From contig CANRIJ010000086.1 of assembly GCA_947630635.1 (NCBI GenBank), forward strand, positions 1 to 6,400: DNA of 6,400 bases, written 5' to 3'. The stretch is from an uncultured Spirochaetaceae bacterium. GTDB lineage: Bacteria; Spirochaetota; Spirochaetia; Sphaerochaetales; Sphaerochaetaceae. A program made the translations under genes and the position numbers. Of the stretch, positions 1-4,880 are shown one piece after another; within the stretch, counting starts at the first letter, position 1; each line of letters opens with the position of its first letter. Below the pieces are notes generated by a model. That model had not been told where the DNA came from. It did not search any database and was given only the letters and a program-made list of their open reading frames with translations.

Positions 1-85
1 CCATATCAACCACAATTGCCTCATCGCCCTCATAAAAGACATATGAGTTTCCACAGCTACCGGTTGTCAGCACAAGATATTGCAT
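1..85 (-). CDS. Probable metallo-beta-lactamase-fold hydrolase, N-terminal fragment
   Basis: Only the first 28 complete codons are in the window; the gene continues beyond position 1. The protein begins MQYLVLTTGSCGNSYVFYEG and continues into AIVVDMG. A first strand, then GSxGNS, then a second strand ending in VVDxG is the usual N-terminus of metallo-beta-lactamase-fold hydrolases (YycJ/WalJ-like and related). The metal-binding HxHxDH motif would lie further on and cannot be seen, so substrate and function are unknown. The ATG at 85-83 has a good ribosome binding site, AGGAG at 95-91, five bases upstream, which fixes the start. The gene diverges from asnS. The family call is inferred from a short stretch and other beta-sandwich proteins are not excluded; the open frame plus ribosome binding site makes a real gene likely. 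Confidence 0.68.
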   Translation of the reverse strand, partial: MQYLVLTTGSCGNSYVFYEGDEAIVVDM

Positions 86-164
86 TCCCTCTCCTATTGT
101 TTATTAAAAGAAGAGTTTATATTAAATAGCGTCTTTTGTTATATAGGAAAAATTTTCTCTAATA

Positions 165-193
165 TTGACCGAATAAGGGCAAAAGTTAAGAAT
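165..193 (+). promoter_or_regulatory. Candidate sigma-70-type promoter for asnS
   Basis: TTGACC at 165-170 matches the -35 consensus at five of six positions. After 16 bases comes TAAGAAT at 187-193, a weak -10. Transcription would start near 199, giving a leader of only about 10 bases that still carries the Shine-Dalgarno AGGGG (198-202). The whole 124-base gap is too short for, and shows no sign of, a T-box leader, which often controls aminoacyl-tRNA synthetase genes in Bacillota. The -35 is good and the -10 is poor, so this is a prediction only. Confidence 0.45.
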
Positions 194-209
194 TTCTAGG
201 GGAAAGCAT

Positions 210-1595
210 ATGGATTTAAGAGTTAAAGACCTACTTGATGAGAGCAGAATCGGAGAAGAGATTGAGATATCGGCATGGGTAAGAACCAAGAGGGAGGGAA
301 AAAGCGTTGCCTTCTTGGATCTTAATGATGGTTCTTCGCTAAAGGGACTCCAAGTTGTAGTAGACGTAGGCAAAAAAGAGCTGGAAAGCGAGCTCGAAAG
401 AATAACCACCGGCGCATCGGTAAAAGTCAGAGGAAGACTTGAGAAGAGCCTTGGCGGAAACCAAAGCGTAGAGCTCTCAGCAGAGTCTCTAGAATTAATC
501 GGAAGCTGCCCAAACGACTATCCTCTCCAGAAAAAGAGGCATACAGTCGAGTTCTTGAGAGAGAAAGCACACCTAAGGGCAAGAACAAACCTTTTCTCGG
601 CAATCATGAGAGTCAGAAACACAATGGCCTACTCTGTCCACAGATTCTTCCAGGAAAATGGCTTTATCTATGTAAATACCCCCCTTATTACAGCAAGTGA
701 CTGCGAGGGAGCCGGAGCTCAGTTCACAGTAACAACGCTGGATCTCGAGAATGTTCCAAAGACCAAGGACGGGAAGGTCGACTACTCCAAGGATTTCTTC
801 TCAAAAGAGGCAAAGCTCACGGTATCTGGACAGCTTGAGGGCGAGACCTATGCTATGGCACTGAGAAACATCTATACCTTCGGCCCTACATTCCGAGCAG
901 AGAACTCCAACACTGCCCGTCACCTTGCAGAGTTTTGGATGATTGAGCCAGAGATGGCATTCAGCACTCTTGAGGGCGATATGGAGGTTGCAGAGTCTTT
1001 CTTAAAATACATCTTCAAGAAGGTACTCGATGAGAGAGAGGAGGACATGGCCTTCTTCGACTCCTTTGTACTCAAGGGAGTAAGAGAGAATATAGAGCAC
1101 GTTGTAAATAGCCCATTTGAGCATATGACATATACCGAGGCTATTAAGATACTCGAAAAGCACAACAGCGAGTTTGAATACCCGGTAAAGTGGGGCTCTG
1201 ATATACAGAGCGAACACGAGAGGTACCTTACCGAGGTCATAGCAAAGAGACCTGTTATCGTCACCGATTATCCAAAGGAGATCAAGGCCTTCTACATGAA
1301 GATGAACGATGACGGAAAGACAGTAAGGGCAATGGATGTCCTCGCTCCAAGGCTTGGAGAGATCATCGGAGGCTCAGAAAGAGAGTGGAGAGAGGATGTG
1401 CTTCTAGAGAGGATGAAGGAGCTTGGACTCGACCCAGAATCTTATTGGTGGTACCTAGAGCTAAGAAAGTACGGCTCAGTTCCACACTCAGGATTCGGGC
1501 TTGGGTTTGAGAGAGCCGTTAGGTATGTCACTGGAGTTGAGAACATCAGGGATGTCATCCCCTATCCAAGAGCCGTGAAATACTGTGAGTTCTAA
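210..1595 (+). CDS. asnS: Asparagine--tRNA ligase (AsnRS)
   Basis: This cytoplasmic class IIb aminoacyl-tRNA synthetase charges tRNA(Asn) with asparagine using ATP. The 461 residues are a normal full length. Residues 1 to about 105 form the OB-fold anticodon-binding domain (ISAWVRTKREGKSVAFLDLNDG). The catalytic core follows: motif 1 around 137-160, ending GFIYVNTPLITASDCEGAG; motif 2 as FRAENSNTARHLAEFWMIEP at 228-247; motif 3 as GFGLGFERA at 428-436. Residues about 178-207 (DLENVPKTKDGKVDYSKDFF, then LTVSGQLEGE) are the insertion common in bacterial AsnRS and help separate it from AspRS. The ATG is preceded by AGGGGAAA at 198-205. The last 13 codons overlap the convergent regulator gene. 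The C-terminus reads VIPYPRAVKYCEF where the family usually ends close to PRTPxNxEF, an unusual departure. No terminator follows the stop codon. Confidence 0.97.
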   Translation: MDLRVKDLLDESRIGEEIEISAWVRTKREGKSVAFLDLNDGSSLKGLQVVVDVGKKELESELERITTGASVKVRGRLEKSLGGNQSVELSAESLELIGSCPNDYPLQKKRHTVEFLREKAHLRARTNLFSAIMRVRNTMAYSVHRFFQENGFIYVNTPLITASDCEGAGAQFTVTTLDLENVPKTKDGKVDYSKDFFSKEAKLTVSGQLEGETYAMALRNIYTFGPTFRAENSNTARHLAEFWMIEPEMAFSTLEGDMEVAESFLKYIFKKVLDEREEDMAFFDSFVLKGVRENIEHVVNSPFEHMTYTEAIKILEKHNSEFEYPVKWGSDIQSEHERYLTEVIAKRPVIVTDYPKEIKAFYMKMNDDGKTVRAMDVLAPRLGEIIGGSEREWREDVLLERMKELGLDPESYWWYLELRKYGSVPHSGFGLGFERAVRYVTGVENIRDVIPYPRAVKYCEF

Positions 1596-2127
1596 CCTCC
1601 TCGCTTAAATATGCGAAAGCCATAAGCTCCAAAGAGGATGTAAGTCCAAGGCGAGCCATCAAATTGCTCTTAAGCCTTCTGAGAGTTCGCTCTGATATAC
1701 AGAGCCTATCTGCCATAAGTGCAGATGATGGCCCCATCACATACTCAGAAAGATAGCGCTTCTCTCTTTCAGATAGAGTAAAGGCGCATCGTCTTCTATC
1801 ATCGACGCTATGGCTTGATAGAGCGCTTCTGAGGTCTGACTTAATAAACCTCTCGTCATAGTGAATCACTTTGATATCAGAGAAGGCCGCCTCATAGAGC
1901 TCTCCTTTATAGCTCTTTGCTATGACAACAATGACAACATTTCGGTTAAGGGTCCTAGCCTTCTCCATATCTGCTCTGAGAATGAAGATGCTTGGGTCCA
2001 GATATACCACGTAGTCTGGCCTCTTTGAGTACTCAAGGTACTCTCTTCTGTCAAAATTGAGTGACTTTCCAAGCGCCACTTTGATTTCTTCAAATTTCAA
2101 ATCTGTCTTAAATACTACTTCCCTCAT
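1555..2127 (-). CDS. LuxR-type helix-turn-helix protein with a degenerate receiver-like N-terminus
   Basis: The protein has 190 residues. Residues about 116-174 form a LuxR/GerE-type DNA-binding domain: FTLSEREKRYLSEYVMG, then ALMADRLCISERTLRRLKSN as the helix-turn-helix with recognition helix SERTLRRLKSNL, then LGLTSSLELMAFAYL. It is therefore probably a cytoplasmic transcription factor. Residues about 36-104 alternate strands and helices like a response-regulator receiver (DYVVYLDPS, NVVIVVIAKS, DIKVIHYDERFIKSDL), but the paired N-terminal acidic residues are absent and no histidine kinase gene is nearby. Control by phosphorylation is therefore doubtful; a stand-alone or pseudo-receiver regulator is more likely. 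The ATG at 2127 has no recognisable Shine-Dalgarno, only an A/T-rich run upstream. The last 13 residues (178-190), outside the domain, are encoded antisense to the end of asnS. It is 115 or more bases downstream of the YaiI-family gene on the same strand. Its targets cannot be inferred. Confidence 0.85.
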   Translation of the reverse strand: MREVVFKTDLKFEEIKVALGKSLNFDRREYLEYSKRPDYVVYLDPSIFILRADMEKARTLNRNVVIVVIAKSYKGELYEAAFSDIKVIHYDERFIKSDLRSALSSHSVDDRRRCAFTLSEREKRYLSEYVMGPSSALMADRLCISERTLRRLKSNLMARLGLTSSLELMAFAYLSEEVRTHSISRLLDRG

Positions 2128-2242
2128 ACTATCTAGTACAAAAAAAAGTCAAATTTTGCCAAAAACAGATTTGCACTAATTTGGAAAATCAATTCAAATC
2201 ATTTATAATTCCTTAAATTGCAAGAAATTATATAACAAAAAA

Positions 2243-2719
2243 CTATTTAGTGGTTTTTTTGAGCTCAGAGATCTTCCTATCAAAGGCATTTGAAAATCTC
2301 TCTAAGGCCTTTTGATCAAATCTTCTCTGAGTGGAGATATAGAGCCCCATATTCCTCATCTCTGTCATCATATTTCTCTCTGAGAGGCGCTCTTTTATAG
2401 TGCCTTCATCAAACTCAGAGCCTCTGTCATCAATAACAGAGATGCCTTTCTCAATTAACAGGGAAGCCAGGGGAATATCATGGGTAATTGCAAGGGCTGG
2501 GGCAGATGCCATCTCGACTATCTTCGAGTCTGCAGAGTTAATGCCCTTATCTACTACAATCATCTCAATTTGAGAGAATTCCCTCTTTGCCTCTATCACA
2601 TCCTTCAAGGGTCTATCGGCAACGAAATAAGAGGGTATCCTCTCTTTGAGGATGCGCCTGATAATCACATTCCTATGCTTAATCGGCACTGAATCTGCGT
2701 CAACGTAGAGTGAAAACAC
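2243..2719 (-). CDS. yaiI: YaiI/YqxD-family protein (UPF0178, DUF188, PIN-like fold)
   Basis: The protein matches the UPF0178 family of about 150 residues, whose biochemical role is not established; the fold is related to PIN/NYN-type nucleases, so nuclease activity is possible but unproven. Counting from the GTG as residue 1, hallmarks are LYVDADSVP near the N-terminus, VVDKGINSADSKIV around residues 56-68, LAITHDIPLASLLIEKG around 77-92, and DDRGSEFDEGTIKERLSERN around 97-116. The aspartates in these blocks would form the acidic cluster of a PIN-like site. No ATG is available: an in-frame TAG sits at 2731-2729 and only TTG (2722) or GTG (2719) precede the conserved VDAD. I chose GTG because it coincides with the predicted transcription start, and no Shine-Dalgarno is present. 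The gene diverges from pfp and lies upstream of the LuxR-type gene on the same strand. Confidence 0.92.
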   Translation of the reverse strand: MFSLYVDADSVPIKHRNVIIRRILKERIPSYFVADRPLKDVIEAKREFSQIEMIVVDKGINSADSKIVEMASAPALAITHDIPLASLLIEKGISVIDDRGSEFDEGTIKERLSERNMMTEMRNMGLYISTQRRFDQKALERFSNAFDRKISELKKTTK

Positions 2720-2753
2720 CAAAGAATTCTAAACGAGTTATGAAGAAAATCAA
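2719..2753 (-). promoter_or_regulatory. Candidate promoter giving a leaderless yaiI transcript
   Basis: On the minus strand, TTGATT (2753-2748, four of six to the -35 consensus) is followed after 16 bases by TAGAAT (2731-2726, five of six to the -10). Standard spacing, with the -10 ending at -7, puts +1 on the G of the GTG codon at 2719. The first three bases of the -10 are also the in-frame TAG that blocks any upstream start. Together with the lack of a Shine-Dalgarno, this predicts translation of a leaderless mRNA. It has not been measured. Confidence 0.5.
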
Positions 2754-2782
2754 ATATCCATGGAAAAGTTCAATTCATAGCT

Positions 2783-2801
2783 GGTAATATCTAATTGGAG
2801 G
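2783..2801 (+). promoter_or_regulatory. Candidate extended -10 and strong ribosome binding site for pfp
   Basis: TGGTAATAT at 2782-2790 holds a TG-n extended -10 followed by TAATAT (four of six to consensus). No good -35 sits at normal spacing; TGGAAA at 2761-2766 is the nearest. Transcription would begin near 2797, so the leader would be little more than the strong Shine-Dalgarno GGAGG at 2797-2801, four bases before the ATG. The ribosome binding site is certain enough to fix the start; the promoter is tentative. Confidence 0.45.
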
Positions 2802-2805
2802 GACT

Positions 2806-4458
2806 ATGAAGATCTCAGAACTGCAAGAAGCAAGATATAGATATCAGCCCAAGCTTCCAAAAATGCTCAGGGGCGAAATAAGCGATATAGTCGCTAAAGA
2901 GGGCGAAAAGACAGAATCAGTTGCGGATAAGGAGAAGATACGAGCTCTCTTTCCAAATACATATGGCCTCAGAGAGGTCTCCTTTGAAAAGGGAAAAGGC
3001 GAGAAGCATAAGAGGGAGAGAGTCGGCGTCATCCTTTCTGGCGGTCAGGCAGCTGGTGGCCACAATGTAATATCTGGACTCTATGACGCTTTAAAGAAAG
3101 CTGATAAGGAAAATGTCCTTATAGGATTCAAGGGCGGCCCATCGGGTCTGACAGACGACAAATACGTCGAATTTGACGATGATTTCATCAACCGCTTCAG
3201 AAATACCGGAGGATTTGACATCATCGGATCTGGAAGAACGAAGATAGAGAGTGAAGAGCAGTTTAAGAAGGCAGCAGAGACAGCAAAGAAGCTCTCCCTC
3301 ACTGCAGTTGTGATCATCGGTGGAGATGACTCAAATACAAACGCAGCTGTGCTTGCTGAATACTTCAAGGCAAATGACCTTCCAATTCAGGTTATTGGAT
3401 GCCCGAAGACAATCGATGGAGACTTGAAAAACGACGACATTGAGACATCCTTTGGCTTTGATACTGCCTGCAAGACCTATAGCGAACTCATTGGAAACAT
3501 AGAAAGAGATGCAAACTCCGCAAAGAAGTACTGGCACTTTATTAAGGTCATGGGACGCTCAGCCTCCCATATCGCCCTTGAGTGCGCTCTAGAGACACAG
3601 CCAAATGTATGTCTTATCTCTGAGGAGATCGAGAGCAAGAATATGAGCCTTGATGATATAGCATCCTTTGTCGCTGATTCGGTCGCTAAGCGCGCAGAGA
3701 ATGGGGATAATTTCGGAGTCGTGATAATTCCAGAGGGACTGATAGAATTCATCCCAGATGTAAAGTCCCTCATATCAGAGCTTAACGACATACTTGTAAA
3801 GTACGAGAAAGAGTTCAAAGAGATGAACCAAAATGGAAAGACAAGCGAGTTCTTAAAAGAAAAGCTAAGCCCTTCATCCTTTAAGACCTACTCTATGCTT
3901 CCCGAGGAGATACAGAAGCAGCTTATGATGGAAAGAGACCCACATGGAAACGTGCAGGTATCGCTTATCGAATCTGAGAAGCTTGTATCAGGACTGGTAA
4001 AGAAGAAGCTGGATGAAATGGCCAAAGAGGGGAAATACAAGGGCAAATTCAATGCCCAGCACCACTTTTTCGGATACGAGGGAAGATGCGCATTCCCATC
4101 AAACTTCGATGCTGACTACTGCTACAGCCTCGGCTACAATGCATGCCTTTTGATTCAGAATGGATACACGGGATATCTATCGAGGATCAAGAATCTCTCA
4201 AAGAGCGCAGATGAGTGGACTGCTGGCGGTATGCCTATTACGAAGATGATGAACATCGAAAGAAGAAATGGCGTTGATAAGCCTGTTATCAAGAAGGCAC
4301 TTGTGGAGCTGGATGGAAAGCCATTCAAGTTCTATGAAAAAAACAGAGACAAATGGGCCGTAGAGACAAGCTTCGTGTATCCAGGGGCAATTCAGTACTA
4401 TGGACCATCAGAGATCTCTGATAGAACCACAATCACTCTAAAGCTCGAACACGAGTAG
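2806..4458 (+). CDS. pfp: Pyrophosphate--fructose 6-phosphate 1-phosphotransferase, long form
   Basis: This enzyme reversibly phosphorylates fructose 6-phosphate to fructose 1,6-bisphosphate in the cytoplasm using pyrophosphate instead of ATP, so it can serve glycolysis and gluconeogenesis. The 550 residues fit the long PPi-PFK class found in spirochaetes, chlamydiae, plants and some anaerobes, not the roughly 320-residue ATP-PFK. The N-terminus (SELQEARYRYQPKLPKML) is typical of that class. GVILSGGQAAGGHNVISG at 74-91 is the phosphate-binding loop. GGDDSNTNAA at 172-181 has D175 where ATP enzymes have glycine, and PKTIDGDLK at 200-208 has K201 where ATP enzymes have glycine; both mark PPi use. 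D204 is the expected catalytic base, and VMGRSASHIALE at 248-259 binds the sugar phosphate. Residues about 320-420 are the helical insertion of the long form. GGAGG lies four bases before the ATG. A hairpin terminator follows the stop at once, so it is probably monocistronic. Confidence 0.96.
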   Translation: MKISELQEARYRYQPKLPKMLRGEISDIVAKEGEKTESVADKEKIRALFPNTYGLREVSFEKGKGEKHKRERVGVILSGGQAAGGHNVISGLYDALKKADKENVLIGFKGGPSGLTDDKYVEFDDDFINRFRNTGGFDIIGSGRTKIESEEQFKKAAETAKKLSLTAVVIIGGDDSNTNAAVLAEYFKANDLPIQVIGCPKTIDGDLKNDDIETSFGFDTACKTYSELIGNIERDANSAKKYWHFIKVMGRSASHIALECALETQPNVCLISEEIESKNMSLDDIASFVADSVAKRAENGDNFGVVIIPEGLIEFIPDVKSLISELNDILVKYEKEFKEMNQNGKTSEFLKEKLSPSSFKTYSMLPEEIQKQLMMERDPHGNVQVSLIESEKLVSGLVKKKLDEMAKEGKYKGKFNAQHHFFGYEGRCAFPSNFDADYCYSLGYNACLLIQNGYTGYLSRIKNLSKSADEWTAGGMPITKMMNIERRNGVDKPVIKKALVELDGKPFKFYEKNRDKWAVETSFVYPGAIQYYGPSEISDRTTITLKLEHE

Positions 4459-4472
4459 AAAAAAAATAAATC

Positions 4473-4501
4473 GGGGCTCCCAAGCGAGCCCCATATTTTT
4501 T
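4473..4501 (+). terminator. Rho-independent terminator of pfp, probably bidirectional
   Basis: GGGGCTC (4473-4479) pairs perfectly with GAGCCCC (4486-4492) around a six-base loop, and ATATTTTTT (4493-4501) follows. It starts 14 bases after the pfp stop codon. On the minus strand the same stem is followed by GATTTATTTTTTTT (4472-4459), so it can also end transcripts arriving from the acyl-CoA synthetase/yhbY unit. Confidence 0.88.
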
Positions 4502-4517
4502 GCCTTAATTTATGAAA

Positions 4518-4543
4518 GAGGGACAATGCCCTCCTCTATAGAG
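4518..4543. repeat. Two adjacent small inverted repeats between the convergent pfp and yhbY ends
   Basis: GAGGG (4518-4522) and CCCTC (4529-4533) form a five-base stem with a six-base loop. It is directly followed by the perfect palindrome CTCTATAGAG (4534-4543). Neither is followed by a long T-run on either strand; TTTCAT follows the first on the minus strand. They may be a weak yhbY 3' structure or chance. Confidence 0.4.
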
Positions 4544-4562
4544 ATTTAAAACCAAATCCGTT

Positions 4563-4880
4563 TTAGCCTCTCGGTTTTCTCGATGGAAGTCTGTATTTTC
4601 TCTCAGGATCCGTTGGATCTTGGCGGAAAAAGAGAGTCGTAAAGCCTGTGGTTGCGACCACCTGAGAGCCAGTTGCCTTCTCAAGCTCAGCTGAAAGCTC
4701 TCTGATTTGGTCTTTCTCCTTGAGAAATCTGACCTTCACCAGCTCATGATGAGAAAGCGCCTCGTCAAGCGCTTTCTCTATGTTCTCTCCGCCTCCCTCT
4801 TTGCCAATATATACAATCGGATCAAGGTCAGCGCCCATCGATCTAAGATATGCTCTCTCTTTTGTATTGAGTTTAGTCAT
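4563..4880 (-). CDS. yhbY: YhbY-type CRM-domain RNA-binding protein
   Basis: Almost the whole 105-residue protein is one CRM domain, the small RNA-binding fold of YhbY (YqeI in Bacillus), which is linked to large ribosomal subunit assembly. KLNTKERAYLRSMGADLDPI is the opening helix, VYIGKEGGGENI (23-34) the glycine-rich GxxG-type RNA-binding loop, HHELVKVRFL (44-53) the central strand, and GSQVVATTGFTTLFFR (71-86) the end of the domain; the basic tail YRLPSRKPRG is typical. A TTG at 4886 is in frame, but I chose the ATG at 4880 because it gives the family's usual N-terminus. That ATG overlaps the stop of the upstream acyl-CoA synthetase gene by 8 bases (ATGACTAA). The Shine-Dalgarno is weak, with only purine-rich AAGAAG about 20 bases upstream, so translation is probably coupled. 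The pairing with a lipid gene is likely just shared transcription. Confidence 0.93.
   Translation of the reverse strand: MTKLNTKERAYLRSMGADLDPIVYIGKEGGGENIEKALDEALSHHELVKVRFLKEKDQIRELSAELEKATGSQVVATTGFTTLFFRQDPTDPERKYRLPSRKPRG

Noticed and set aside
86..209. T-box or other riboswitch leader for asnS
   Set aside because: The gap is short and AT-rich, with no T-box core sequence, no stem-loop array and no terminator hairpin before the ATG.
122..409. Antisense open frame over the start of asnS, and similar frames antisense to asnS and pfp
   Set aside because: Low-complexity Ser/Leu/Phe-rich translations without family motifs; they are mirror frames of strongly conserved genes.
2128..2242. Small RNA or extra small gene between the YaiI-family and LuxR-type genes
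   Set aside because: The stretch is A/T-rich with scattered TATAAT-like strings expected by composition; no ribosome binding site plus open frame and no stable hairpin is visible.
2237..2260. A/T hairpin at the stop codon of the YaiI-family gene (A6 and T7 runs around ACT-loop-AGT) as a terminator
   Set aside because: The stem is almost all A-T with a CC bulge and no GC core, so it is too weak to call; it arises from the lysine-rich C-terminus plus A/T-rich flank.
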